From: Acholoe squamosa
Lineage: Eukaryota > Annelida > Polychaeta > Phyllodocida > Polynoidae
Length of the DNA: 64,000 nt
Assembly: GCA_949317995.1 (NCBI GenBank)
Contig: OX439038.1
Span: 76,084,659-76,148,658 of the forward strand
Direction: 5' to 3'
Shown here: positions 1 through 12,995 of the stretch, one piece after another
Layout: the number at the start of each line of letters is the position of its first letter
How positions within the stretch are numbered: position 1 is the first letter of the stretch
Notes under the pieces: generated by a model
The model's database searches: none
Told to the model about the DNA's origin: nothing
The model's input: only the letters and a program-made list of their open reading frames with translations
Program-made: the position numbers and the translations under genes

Positions 1-1058
1 AAACACTTTTGAGAAAAAAGTGTGTAAATGTGTTAGAAAAAGTGTGTTGATGCCCTCAAAGTGAGTAAACTGCTCAAAGTGGGTTGAATAGCCATGTGTG
101 TTACAATCTTGTGTGTTCCCGCAACACACATTATTTACAGTGTAGAGGCAAAGCTGGGTTTGATTTTGGGCAGTTTATTGCTGTTTGTTTTTTAAATATT
201 TATTCATTTAACCCTGTCTTCAGACATATTCTTTTTTCTTGAAATGAGATAAATCATTTTTGTCTTTATTATGTTTTAGTGCTGCCATTTTTCTCTTTCA
301 GCCCAAGAGACCAGACCTTTTCCATCAAATAAATACATTTTTGTATATGAAACAGACAGACAAACAGGGGAAAGGGGATATTGTGATGTGTAGTTGTCAG
401 CATTCATCAAAGATTCTCAGAATCACAAGAGGGTTTTCACCGACAGATTCAGAAAGATTTTGTAGTGCTAGCGAAAAGGGCTGAATGCTGCCTACTGTAA
501 TTGAATGATGGGAAATTTTCTTTGCCTTCAGATTTGGGGTAAATAAAACGTCGACCACTCTTGTGGTAAAAAGAATTTCCAAGTGTCTGTGCAAAATTCT
601 AGCACCCCCTTTTGGATCGTTGCTCCAATTTCAAAGCCTGCTTTCATGTCTCTATGTCTTCATTCCAGGCCCGTGCTGCCACCTGGCATCATAATTATGT
701 AACACCATCAGGGATTTCAGCAGATTAAAAGTGTTCATTGTAAAGTAATGCCACCTACCCCATGGGTTAGACCTGTGTATACATACTTTAAAACACACAT
801 AAAACCTATTAAGGAATCTAAAATGTTCGAGCTAAATGCACCTTAGGCAACCATGGTAATTGCATCAAAAGAAGGGGCCAACCTACTCTCATGACGGCCT
901 CTTTTGGTAAATCTGTGATTGAACTAGATACATGTTTGCATACTTCAAGGACCATTAGACACGGCGTATTGGAATAGACTGGGCCTCCAGGGGCTTCCCA
1001 CTCCCCCCTGTGGTGTGTGGAAAGCATGTTTAAAGTCTAGGCTGTATTTCTACCCCAA
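1..1058. other. non-coding sequence
   Basis: No convincing coding region is visible. The only open frames are short, lack splice-consistent neighbours and resemble no family I know. The first 150 bases have a loose repeat of AAGTGTGT-like words. Confidence 0.5.
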
Positions 1059-1454
1059 TAAAGGGCCTATTCCACGTCAGGCAAAGTTTCAGTCAAGCAC
1101 CAAAAGTCAACTAAAAAGTCAGATAGCTGTCCTTTATCTTTGAATTTTGACTGAAAAAGTTAACTTTTTCAGTCAAAAATGGACTTTTTCCGTCAGCCTG
1201 ATCACCTAACTTTTGACTGAAGGAGAAACCCCAATTCCACTACAGGCAAGTCAGCAAAATCTGACTGTAAAAGTTAACTTTGGGTGCCTGACTGATAGTG
1301 GAATCGGGTTTACCTAACTTTTTCAGGCAACTTTCTGACTTTTCTGATTAATGTCTGCCTGACAGGAAATTTATTTTTTTGATATTTTGAAAAGTTGACT
1401 TTTTCAGTCAAGTACTATGGGAGACTATCTTTGGGAATTAGAAAATGTCTGCAC

Positions 1455-2110
1455 TTCAAAACTTTGGAATGCTGTATCTCAGAAACTGCCACAGCTAACA
1501 TAGCAACACTTTGCATGCACACTATTGGTCATGGTAGGTGCCTGCACATTGAATTTGGCCTGATGGAAACATTTAAATTTTGGGCACACATAATTGGATA
1601 GTCCAGCTATGCACGTAGTTCCATTTCAAATATTCAAAATGCTGTATCTCGGACACTGTCAAACCCATAACCATCATTTCTGGCATGATCCTGTCCATTG
1701 GTCCTACTGGCAGGGCAGTTTATGTTATTGAGCCTACATTATAAGGTGCATCTACTTGTAACCTATCATCTAAGTGCACATAGTTGGACAGTCCTATTTT
1801 GAAACTTCAGAACATCATATCTTGGAAACTTTCAGGGTTCTCAGATCTAAAATTTTACATGGGTTGCCTTCTCCATATGAAGGTTCATCATACCAGATTT
1901 AGTTAGAATCTGAGCACTTATGTTTTCTCTTGTTTCTTTTGCGTGGTTGGGCAGTCCCGTTTGGGGACTTTGACAAATTCTGCAATATTGCATAGTTGGA
2001 CAGTCCCATTTCAGGTCTTTTAAGGTCAGTTTTAGGACTGATAAATCTTTTGGAAATGTACTGTTGGACAGTCCTGTTTCAGGAAAATATTGAAAATAGC
2101 TGTCGCTAGT
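1455..2110. repeat. degenerate tandem repeat, ~175-bp period
   Basis: Three diverged copies of a block containing TGCTGTATCTCAGAAACTG-like text occur near 1468, 1640 and 1810. Each is followed or preceded by a TTGGACAGTCC-like motif (near 1590, 1787, 1997 and 2063). It lies inside the 3.3-kb inverted-repeat element, and the reverse complement (GGGACTGTCC) reappears near 3544. Confidence 0.5.
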
Positions 2111-2302
2111 GATTACTGCTGGGAGAGAGTCCATCTGTTGTAGACAAATCTCCTGATTGTCAGGCTAATCGAGACAGAGACCTAGGTTGTCACATGGGAT
2201 AAGCATTTTTATAGCCTTATCAAATGCACTGAGTCCTCGCATGGGAAAGTGCTCTTCCTCTCGTACTGAGTAGGATTATCATTTCAGCGATATGTCAAAC
2301 AA

Positions 2303-2460
2303 TGGCGGATTTAGACGGGGGCACGGGGTGCACGCCCCCTCCTTTTTCCCTGTACTTAAGAGTTTATAATTTACCTCTTTTTAGCCTAGAATTTAACCAA
2401 TATTATTGGGCTAAATATGGGGCGTGCCTCCTCCTTTTCAAAATCCTGGATCCGACACTG
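2303..2460. mobile_element. short MITE with GGCGGATTTAG-type ends
   Basis: An AATGGCGGATTTAG start and a GGATCCGACACTG end are imperfect inverted repeats about 155 bp apart. The body includes two GC-rich patches (GGGGTGCACGCCCCCTCC and GGGGCGTGCCTCC). This is the layout of a small non-autonomous DNA transposon, nested inside the larger element. Confidence 0.5.
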
Positions 2461-4378
2461 CCAAATATACAGAAACATATAGGGAATAAGATATGTACAT
2501 GTTCTTTTATCAAGGCAATAGAAGTTAGGGTAAACTAGAATGATATCAAGCAAAGTATTTTCTCTTATATATCATGCAGTACCTTAGGTCAGGATCAGTC
2601 ACTTTGATTGGAATATATGAAAAAACGTGGGAATTTATTGTATGATAAGCCATTTATATTATAGTAATATCAAGTGATGTTTAGGCTTTTGAAATGAGAG
2701 ACAAAAAACAACATTTTGAGGATTTTCTTTTTTCTCTTCACATGTGGCTGAAAGATTGTCTATTGATGTTATACTTCCAAATTCTTTTTTAATATGATGT
2801 CTGATGTATACCTCTAAGTTTCATATCAATTTTAGAATTCTACAGATTTTTTGCCCAGTTTTACAGGGCCTAAAGTCTTCTCAAAAGAATTATTTCAATA
2901 TATGCCTTGATAACTAATTATGCTCAGTAGAGATATGTATAAAATCCTGCCAAATATTAAACTTCAATCATTAGCCCAACAGTGGTATTTTTGGTTTATT
3001 TTGATGATGGTTATCAAGGGAGCAGTGTCATTTCTTAGGTATGTTACATGGTAAAACTAGTTTTAGCTTCCCTATTTGCCTTCTTTACCTTTAAAATGAG
3101 CAAGATTTGACTCCAGGTGCACAATGTATATAATTTAGCCTAATTCAGGGTGTGTCCTATACATGAGTGGCATCTTATCCATGAGTATTTACATTAAGTG
3201 TGTCACTTAAAGCAAATCATGGGTACTCATGCCATCTAATAGAATGATTCATATTGTGGCACATATATTGGGCTCCTAGACCTCTACCTAAAATATCTAA
3301 GAAATATGATATTAGGAAATTGGTCATGTATAATCAGCCATGGAATAGGTGTTACATTCCTAGGAAAATATATGATCTGGTTAGCTATCTGTTTAAATGT
3401 GACAATGTCCAAACTTGTGCATTTGTACCATAATAATTTCAGCTGATAATCATGGTAATGAGCTAGGTGACAATCAATGGGTTGGAGCAGCCAAAAAGTG
3501 TGGGGATGGGAATATATATTTTGGCTATTTTCTATATAATCTATGGGACTGTCCTGAAAAAGCCACTGTGCTGACAAAGTCAAAAACCTGAAGAATAGTT
3601 AACCTATTTCTTCTAAAAATATACCGAAAACAAGATGGCTGCCCCGGAAGTTTGAAAACGGAAGTAGTAACTTGCAAGACTGCTACCCCTTCTTCATTTT
3701 ACATTTTCATCTTTTACACCCCATCTATTTTTTCTGCTTCATTTTGTGTTATTCGTAATTTGATTTAATTGTGACATAATGTTTTCTACATGATATGGCC
3801 AGTTCGAAGCATGAGAATCAATTCTTTTAAAAAATCTTCATGCAAAGTAGTGATCACGCTATCAGTAAAATTGCCAGGAACCAGCAAAGTTAGCTCAAAC
3901 ATCAGCGCCACCCTTGATTACCTATAAACTAGGTGCTAAACTAAGTAAGGATAAACAGCCGTCCCACCCATGTAAATTGTAATGAAGTACAAAACCTGGG
4001 TAGACTTATTAAATCTGTAGATCTACTAGGCTTACTTTTTGTCCATTATCACAGTGCCCTAGGCGCTGGTTCTCTTCTAAAAAATATAGCCTAAGTATGG
4101 ATGAAAGGGAAGGTCATGCGACCAAAGGTCAGCACTACTGACTTCTGTAAAAGAAAGACACTATACTATTTAGGCAAGGACACCTACACTGATAAAGTGA
4201 AGGCAAAGATCAAGATATGTGACTGACAAACTCAACTTTTGACAGAGAAAGTCAGGATATATGACTGAAAAAGTGAACTTTTGAAGGAGTGGAATCAGGT
4301 TTGACTTTTTCAAGTAAAGTTAAGTGCCTGATGGGCTTGCCTGACTGAAACTTTGCCTGACGTGGAATCACCCCTTAA

Positions 4379-5890
4379 GGCAACACAGTAGTCATCACGA
4401 GATGTATTGGAAATCTGATTCATTATATGGAGTCAGAGTTTATTTCATGGCCCTACCTATAAATCCATCAAGACACCCCCTCCCCCGCCCCTTAAGGGGT
4501 ATGGGTCTGACGTCACAATGTTACACTTGGTGGTGTGATGCTCAGCCATGTCCATGGAGTGATGTATAATATTTTGGGAATGCATATAATTGAATGTAGC
4601 CAAGGTATAGATAGTGGTCAGACACCCGGGGTCAGACAAACCAATCAGTAATGGAGCATTGGGCCATGCTTGTCCATGCTTGGCCCAGTATAAGCCGACA
4701 TTGTCCCAAAGTAAGCCGACATTGGCCCAATGTATCCTTGCTACCTGGGAAGTATGCCATGTGACCGGTGCTGCTGAGTAAACCCTTCGAAAATGTATCT
4801 GTCCTGCTATATGACAGAGTGTGTTAGCCTAAAAAGAGGTTCTCGGGAGGAGGGGGGGGGGTGGGGAAAATTGATTAACCTTAACACTGGGATGGAATTG
4901 ATATTAGTCACTCACTGTGTTACAACTCTTTCACTTGCCTCTCCAAAATTATTGATTCTCAACAATCATATAACAATTGTATTGCAATGACACTGGGGTA
5001 GTGAAAAGGACATCTGGTTCTGAGAGGGGCTGTAAAACCACTGGATAAAAATAGCATTATCAACTTGGAAAGTTTACTTTTCTAAGTTTTTAGAGACAGG
5101 TGGGGGCATGCCGGAAATTAAGAACTCAAAATCGCCTCTTTGAGAGGTGGGACTGCACTTCACCCTCAGATAACATCAAAATGATAAAATATCAGAGAAA
5201 ATGAAACGTGTCGTGTACATATTCAGGATCATAGAGGTGTAATTGTTACCTGTTATCTGGTCCTTATCTTTGTGATATTGAGGTTTTAAAAAAGTAGGTG
5301 ATCTCAAAATGGGTGCAAGTCACTTTGTGCACTCAATGCTTTTCTATGGAGGTGTCAGCTTAGGGTGTCAGCTCTGGTCAGATCGGGTGTCATACACAAG
5401 GCGAAGTTCGAATAGAAATCATATATTGCATGTTATTTTGCCTTCTACGGCTATATTGGACATTTCTCTATGTTTCTTAATCAAAAACATAACAATAAAA
5501 TCGTTCTAATACCATAACTCTCAATGAAACGATTTGCATTCGTCTCGGCATGCTTATGCCAAAAACCGTCCGAGCGGTTAAACTTTTACGACATTGCGAG
5601 TGCGTGTCACTTTGATACAAACATGGCGGATGTTAAAGAAACCATAATAATATGGTACAACATAGGGGGAAAAAGATGAATCCATGCAAATACAGGCCTA
5701 ATAACAATGATTTGAGAACACTTGGTGCGGACAGGACAACATAGCTAGCCGACTGATGGCAAAATCCAAAATGGCAGGCGTTCAATATGTATGGAGTAGG
5801 TTTCTTGTTTGTTTTTGAGTATTTCTTAATATTAACAACTACTACAGCCCTATATATTTGTTGGTAAGTGTTCCGCATTGCTTTCGCTAT
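4379..5890. other. non-coding sequence
   Basis: No supported gene. It contains a C-rich/G-rich stretch near 4480-4500, a short duplicated AAGCCGACATTG motif near 4690 and 4718, and a poly-G run near 4850. Short open frames here look like chance. Confidence 0.5.
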
Positions 5891-6314
5891 AGTGTCAAAA
5901 TGGCCAGACCTTTACTTTCCAAGTTACTTGCGAATTCAGTGGCTTCAACACTCGTTTTCCATCTCTTCTTCCTCTTGCAAACCACCACCACTTCTATTTA
6001 GAACACGTTGGTCTCATCATTAAAATAAAACAATTAAGTTGTCCCCCAAAGTTACAATTTATCCTGCTACCAACATCACTTGATCAACTACCTACACATA
6101 AAAAGTCCTTCAATCACGATTGTAGGGGGGGAAGCATGATGTAGATTAAGGAGAGGGAAGATTATTTCATTCCAGTTAAGTGGGGTTTTTCACATATAGG
6201 AATCTAGATTACATGTAAAATGACGCAATTGTACAAATTGTATGATACTACTTAAACTTTACATATCCCTTGTTAACTACTACGCATCTTCATCTTGTAT
6301 GGAGAAGAAGCATC
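5890..6314 (+). promoter_or_regulatory. duplicated 5' flank of BPI-like copy 1
   Basis: This stretch aligns by eye with about 17,600-17,972 upstream of the second BPI-like gene: a shared ATTAAR-ATAAARCAATTAAGT block, then ATTTATCCTGCT, then CATCTTGTATG just before the start codon. The duplication therefore included the 5' flank. No individual promoter element is identified. Confidence 0.45.
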
Positions 6315-6917
6315 ATGGAGAGGGTGATTTCTCTAACTGTTCTCCTAACTCTCTATGTTGGAGGAAGAGCAGCAGAAAACCCTGGAGTGCAGGTAACACT
6401 TACAGAAAAGGGTCTTGAAAAGGGTAAGTTCTGATACTAATCATTTTATACTTCAATCTATTTTGGAGATACACTGTGGATTCTGGGATGTTTGGAGTAT
6501 TGTCACAGCAGCCAAACAGGGTGTTGAACAGTGTAAATTCTACAAGAGCAGAAATGCACCAAAATCAAGGGATGATTTGGAAATCGTTATATAATTAGAG
6601 CTCCAAGTTAGACAAAAGGCCTCCTATATTTTTACAAAAAACAACAACAGTGTTTTGGTTTTTGGGTTTATTGATTTTGCTGTGAGCGTTCACGCTCACG
6701 AAAGATTTATTTGCTTCATATATCAACAATTGAGCCTCAAAGGTTCCCAGTTATATGTGTATATATCAGCCACTTCAAGTTGTGAATACAACATATGCCT
6801 CTTGTACACATGAACGTGTGTGCAAACTTGCTGTGATCATGTCGTCGTTCCATGTATGAATTTGCAATGAAGTCTTGGAATTCCTATCCTTCAAATGTGT
6901 ACAGATTCCATACATAT

Positions 6918-6935
6918 ATCGTATATATATATATC

Positions 6936-7015
<80 letters not shown>
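6918..7015. repeat. (AT)n microsatellite
   Basis: About 90 bases of near-perfect AT dinucleotide repeat, preceded by short ATATCGTATAT variants, in intron 1 of the decayed BPI-like copy. The Tyr-Ile repeat open frames on both strands here are artefacts of this repeat. Confidence 0.97.
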
Positions 7016-7018
<3 letters not shown>

Positions 7019-7475
7019 GTCTCAAAAGTAATTTTGCTGTAAAACGACTTTTGAATCATTTCCTAACAACTTTTGAAGTCCATAAAAGCATTCAAAAATT
7101 TGTTTGGGTGTATGTCATTAATGGATGCCCCTTCCCAATGACCAGGAAGATACTAGTTTGCCTGTTTCGGGATCATAATGATTATTTATGGAGGGCGATT
7201 TCTAACTACAGCAAGGTCTTCACTAGATGAGGGGGGTGGTGGTGGTGATGTTTTGGTGACATTCATGTTTCAATTACTTGGACAGGTTGTGACGAGAAAG
7301 ATGTCTCGTAACCATGGCCAAATACTTCCTTATTCAGAGCACGAACATGTTAACTACTTCAATTAATGGATGTATAATACGAATGGGGTTAGGGACTGTG
7401 GTATGTATAGTTCCCTAAACTAAGACGAATAGTTAAGAACTGTGGGGAAGGGCAGGGGGTGTAAAATGAGGGTGT

Positions 7476-10400
7476 AGTCAGGGGCAGTTTTTAGAAAAAG
7501 AGGCCTTAAAAGAATGTGCAAGGCATTTTTGAGTAGAATTGTTTTTAGAGTTGGCTAGGGGTAATTCGGGTGTGCTGATTTGAAACCTGCTGTATAACAT
7601 TTTATATTTTTACTCTTTATCCCCAAAAATGTAAAATCAAAATAACTGTCATTTTTGGCTTAACATATCGAGTATTCAGCAGATGTAAAGTAATATAGGC
7701 CATTTTGAGAGGTGATATTAGCATGAAATTGACAAGTCCTTATAGGTTGCCTTTTATATCTGTGTCATTAGACTTTTGAAAATTCAAGATGGCGGCCATC
7801 ATTCAAGATGGCCACCATGTTAACCTTTCACACCTTGTTTCATTCATAGAAATTGAAGTAGTTCTTCAATCATCTTGATTCTAGTGTCAATATCTATGTT
7901 TTCAAACCTGCTGAAGATGATCTGACTATTCAGAATGGGGTGAAGCTCAGTTAATGAATGCCCTATAAGCTGTAGAGCTATAAAACATAGCCTATCTGTA
8001 GTATTTTGTGACAAATCACCTTTCAGAAGTTGTTTCTCTGAAGACACGGATATTGTTCTTCAACCAGTATGATCCTCTTGTCAAATTTATCACTCAAAAA
8101 CATTCTGAATCAGATCACTACTTTTCATGCTGTCAGACCACAGGTGATTTGAAAATATGTATTAACACTTTGTTTGTATATAACTTGGGTATATTCTTGG
8201 GTGTTCTTTAGAAAGTCATTTGTGATATTTCCTTCAGATTTTTATACCCTTAACAACATAATCTCTTCTGCCCTGAAATAATCTTGATAGATTCACCTCA
8301 TGGTTCTACATTTACATCATTAGAACCTTACAAGTTATAGATGGTGGTCATTTTCTAACATTGCTGCATAAGTTAAATACCTGCAAAAACTTATGGTTAA
8401 TGTTGAAAGATAAGCATGAGTACAATGTCAATTTCTATGTTTTCAGACCTGCTGAAACTAATGCTGTTTATTGTAATTATGTAAAAACATTTATAACAAT
8501 CAAATCTTATCTTACAGCATCTAATCCATCATTATGACATTTGTATTCAGTGATGGTGTTACTCTCAATGTAAAATCAAAGAGTATGTACATGGAAGCAA
8601 ATAGTCCTACATTCCATAAAGTGTGATTTGATTAGATCAGTAGTTATGATGTCTTTCCTGTTTTTATGTTACCATAGGTCCATGTGTGATCAAACTGCAA
8701 ATAATGTATGATGACACACAAAGTGTAAGACATATATAAGCATTTATGTCATGGCCTCACTGGTTTGAAAGCTTTTAAGTAAAGAAACTCAACAAAATTT
8801 AGCTGTGTTCATTGCAGCAGATCACGTGACTGTCAGCCATTGAATATGGCTACATTGTATTCCATCCTCCCCATTGAATACAGCGTTTCCAGTACTGTTC
8901 TATAGTAACGATTGTATCAGGCATGACATAAGAGGTAATATTCTGCTGCTCTCAAAACAAATACTTAAGGATAACAATAGTAAAGTTATTTGACTGAGTT
9001 ATTCAAGTGTTTTACAGCAATAAACCGACCCAAACTGAAATAGAGTAATACTGCCCACCTTTTATGAGATAAAAGAATGTATTTCAGTTGTGGGCCACCT
9101 GGGCCCATAGCTACAGAAATCTACAGGCCTTGACCAATATCTCTGGGCCAAGAGTGAATATTTCAGTTTTATAAAAAAGAAAAAGAAAAACATTCTTCAC
9201 TGAATCACATTAGGATGCTAATGAAATGACCATTTACTTTGTTATTTTCGTTTCATATTCTTCTTGAATCTAAGTTTATGGTAAGAAGGTTATAAGGCAA
9301 GGAATCCTCAGCACTTCCCTCCCATCCTTGATGACTATACCCACCTTTCCCTTGGCCACATTCAGTTAGTTGTTCTAAGGCCTCAGTAGGTTGTATTATA
9401 TTGCTATAGGAGTGACATAAACCTTACTTATAAAAGGGGAATTTATTGCTGCTGGATACCTATAAACCCTGGCGTTAGGATATGATTATGCTACTATATA
9501 GATTTTCAAAGAATTTATTTTGTCCTCAACCCCACCCATAAGCTACAGGAGACCTCTGAGTTCACTATAAGCCATGTCTTATACTTAGGAATTAACCCTT
9601 TATCTGCCATCCCTAAAGAAAGTCATTTGGGACTTAACTGCCGGCCCAATGCCATTGCCAGTGAAATGGGCATATCATGCTGCCTATATTAGCAGCTAAG
9701 GAGGATGAAAAAAAGTGATAGTTATGTCTAGGAGATGTTCTACTTTTCTGACAAGGATACATGAGTATTCATGCAAAAGAACTCTTATATTGGTAAAATG
9801 ATAGGCATTTCACATGCATTTTAGATGCTGCATGAGGGCTTCAGCGGCCCTTAAAGGGTTAACCCTTAATCACCAGTGATTATATCAGCTTCAATAGGGT
9901 TGAAACATGTGTATTGACACCAGAATCAAGCTAATTGAAGAACTAACCACATTCCTATAAGAGAAACAAGGTTTGAAAGGTTAACTTGGTGGCCATTTTG
10001 AAAAATGGCCACCATGTTGGATTTTCAAAAACAAATTGAATACTTTTAGATAGGTATTTATATGCAGTACACAAGGTAATAGTAAGGACCTTGTAAGCAG
10101 AAGATGAAATAACCAAAGGTATCATATTAAAACCCATGCTATATGTAATTATAGTATCTAATACATGTTTACACCTCACAGAAGGGCTCAGAGAGCATTA
10201 TAAATTGTCAAATCAGCTTCAGCAGGATTGAAAACATAGATATTGACACTAGAATCAAGATAATTGAAGAACTACTTCAATTTCTATGAAAGAAACAAGG
10301 TTAGAAAGGTTATCTTTGTGGCTATCTTGAAAAATGGCCGCCATCTTGGATTTTCTAAAGTCTAATGACACATATATGAAAAGCAACCTATAAAGACCTG

Positions 10401-10653
10401 TTGTGTTTAATTCCATGCTAACATCACCTCTCCAAGTAGCCTATATTACCTTACATCTGCTGAATACTGGATATGTTAAGCCAAAAATGGCAGCAATTTT
10501 GTTTTTACATTTTTAGGGATAAAGAATGAAAATATCAAATGTTATATGGCAGATCTGGATTCAGCACACCCAAATTACCCTTATCCAAGTCTAAAAACAA
10601 TTCTACTTTAAAATGCCTTACCAAGTTTGATTTCCTGAAAACTGCCCCTGACT
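7476..10653. mobile_element. 3.2-kb foldback DNA transposon
   Basis: Ends are exact inverted repeats, AGTCAGGGGCAG at left and CTGCCCCTGACT at right. The arms stay inverted-homologous for roughly 500-700 bp each: left 7476-8060 mirrors right about 9950-10653, including the CAAGATGGCGGCCATC-type segment at 7788-7820 and 10325-10350. A second, weaker pair of arm copies lies near 8420-8455 and 9885-9945. No transposase frame is seen. The paralogous intron of copy 2 (around 21,000) has the uninterrupted site, so insertion is directly demonstrated. The CAGGGGC-like terminus is hAT-like, but I see no clean 8-bp target duplication. Confidence 0.8.
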
Positions 10654-11849
10654 GGGACTCCCAACCCTAAACTGTTAATTGTTTCCATTAAAATTTGCTT
10701 TTCACCCCCTTTGCAGAGAAAAATATATGAACCATCAGCGACGTGTGAAGACCAACATCACAAACATACTGGTATGTTATTTTATTGACCATTCAAGTAC
10801 CCATTAACGCCTCTAAAAGGCACAATAAAAGGCTCAAGATGGCACCAGACGTAGGGCTTTAGGCTCCTTAATTTACCTCAGGGTTATATCACCTCATGCC
10901 CTCATAAATACCTCCTTCCTAAGCATGTGATTGTATCTCCCAGGTCCTAGACATGTCAATCAGATCCAATGCAGATGGGAATGTCCTGAAGGGCACAGCT
11001 GACACGGCTGGGTAAGTTTACCAAGCAAGAACAATGGATTTTTATGTACTATATATCATTCCTGTGATCACCTTTTTTTTTTTTTGATTTTTGATTCTCA
11101 CCTATACTGACTGGACTATTTAATGTCCTTTTTTGCTTGGCGATATGATACATCCACGCAGTGCTACTGAGATTGCTTGTCTATGAAATCGTTTTTTCTC
11201 AAGGTTAAAGAAAATGTTATTTTGATGTAAAAAAAGATATAGGTAAGGAATGTTTCAAAAAATTTCTGAAACATTTTATCTCCAAGCAATTTCAAATGCA
11301 CATGAGACGTTTTTGAATTAAAATCTTTTTGAAAACTCTTTTACCCAAACCTCTTCCAAAACAATTTTTTTTCTCTATGAGGCTGCTCTATAGGATATAT
11401 CAGTTAGGTGAGGCCCAGTTGACTGTGGTCCCACTATCTTTTATTGCTTTTTCACTCATTAAACTCCTTTATATATGTTGTAGACGGACAAAAGTGGAAG
11501 CTATCTTTTCCAAGATAGAGATACCTAAAGTGAGCATGTTTCTACTGTTTTGGTCCAATATATCATATATATTGTCAGTCCACTGGGCTCCACCATGTTT
11601 TGCAACAGCCTCTGTGCTTAAACAATGCTGCAACTGGTGCATCTGTCTTCAAAATGGAGTCACCTTGAAAATAGGATGGCCTTTTCTTTAAAATAGAGAT
11701 TAGCAACCATTCTTTTATTGTGAAATCAGCGGTAAATGTCCTAATTTAGTTTTGTAAAAGAATTACCCAGAAACATTCTGAACAGACTTATGGTTGATTA
11801 CGTATCCTTTATTCATACATACCGTTTCTCTTGATTATAGGCTGAAGTG

Positions 11850-12591
11850 TGTCGGGTCGAGACACCCTTTTTAATATGATTATTCTAGATGACTTTGATG
11901 AAGAGATAACTCAAGAACCCGTAGATACAGTTTTATATGTCTTTATTGCGTAGGCTTAACAATTGATGTTTCATAGTGAACAATACTTCTCGCTTGGCTA
12001 ATGAGATGATACACATTTCCATTGTGAGAGACTCCATACTCAACTTACAATATGATAAATAAGTCCTTCTGTCCCGTGATGATGATCTCCATTGTGCACT
12101 CCAATATTACCATAGGAAGTCTATGGTTCCAGGCTTGGCATGCCTGTGTATTAGTTAACCTATAGGGTGCAGCACATGATGCTGCATGGCTATGCTATTG
12201 TATACCGGAAGGTGGTGCTGCACAACCTTTTTCTGAGCTGGGTGACCGTCAGGGCTGCTACTGGTTCTACTAAAAGGGATATGGGTATCCTGTCCCATGG
12301 GCTTGCTAGGTCTGAACCGGTCTATGGGCCTCACTATGGGATAACCCTGCATGATGGTTATCATGCATAGTGGTTATCATGTATAATGGATATCCTACCT
12401 AATGGTTGTCCCTTGTATGTTCTTTATGTATTCTGGACTATTAGTGGTATGGTTTACATATAGTTATTTTAGTGGGGCCTAATTGTACAGAAAGGTGAAA
12501 TATGGGTGGTTAATAGGTGGAGGCGATAACTATATAGAGATTACTATAAAGTGTGATTTATAATGAATTTAATGTATGTATTATGCTGACA
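11850..12591. mobile_element. solo LTR inside exon 13 of BPI-like copy 1
   Basis: The 742-bp insert begins TGTCGG and ends CTGACA (imperfect short inverted repeat, TG...CA ends) and is flanked by a 4-bp direct repeat AGTG at 11846-11849 and 12592-12595. Removing the insert restores continuity with exon 13 of copy 2. These are the marks of an LTR retrotransposon that recombined to a solo LTR. No internal coding region is present. The 4-bp duplication suits a Ty3/gypsy-type element, but class is inferred only. Confidence 0.8.
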
Positions 12592-12834
12592 AGTGTTCCA
12601 GAAACTGCAACGGGACCTGGATGGTTCGAATTTTCTCAGTCACTTTCATCTTTAAGCATGCAGACTATCATTTTAAATTGAGGACTAATATTCAAAATAA
12701 CATATACCATAAATGAATTAAATTAACGTAATAAAAAAATTTCATGTATATAGGTAGTGGTTTGGAAACTGAAGGTTTACTCATCCCACTCAAAACAATT
12801 TGAAACTTCTCTTCCTTGACCCTATGAAGCTATG

Positions 12835-12995
12835 TGGGTCATGCAACAAATGCAGCCATAGCAATTAACTCATCAGGGCTACATTCATGCATCATGCCTA
12901 CACTGAGCCTACGCTAGATGGAGTTAACACACTCCTGGAGGGTTGGCATGATGCACCAATGGGCATTGTGAATTGATACATTAGTGGCTTTTAAA
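12835..12995. repeat. dispersed GCATCATG hairpin-like repeat, copy a
   Basis: Shares the pattern GGGCTACATTCATGCATCATG, a spacer with GTTAACACACTCCTGGAGGG, then GGCATGATGCACCAAT with blocks near 14,860-15,010, 30,520-30,670, 55,520-55,690 and 58,735-59,240. The outer CATGCATCATG and CATGATGCAC words are mutually inverted, suggesting a small palindromic element. Confidence 0.6.

Larger units (their letters stand above)
1059..4378. mobile_element. 3.3-kb element bounded by long inverted repeats
   Basis: The left end (about 1059-1096) and the right end (about 4340-4378) are inverted copies of each other, sharing the core ATTCCACGTCAGGCAAAG followed by TTTCAGTCA. Both subterminal zones (1095-1410 and 4190-4340) are full of short palindromic copies of GACTGAAAAAGT / ACTTTTTCAGTC. 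No transposase frame is visible, so it would be non-autonomous. It could instead be two separate small elements of one family in opposite orientation with unrelated DNA between them. Confidence 0.6.

Noticed and set aside
6775..7230. Open frames with long Tyr-Ile repeats on both strands
   Set aside because: Pure translation of the AT microsatellite.
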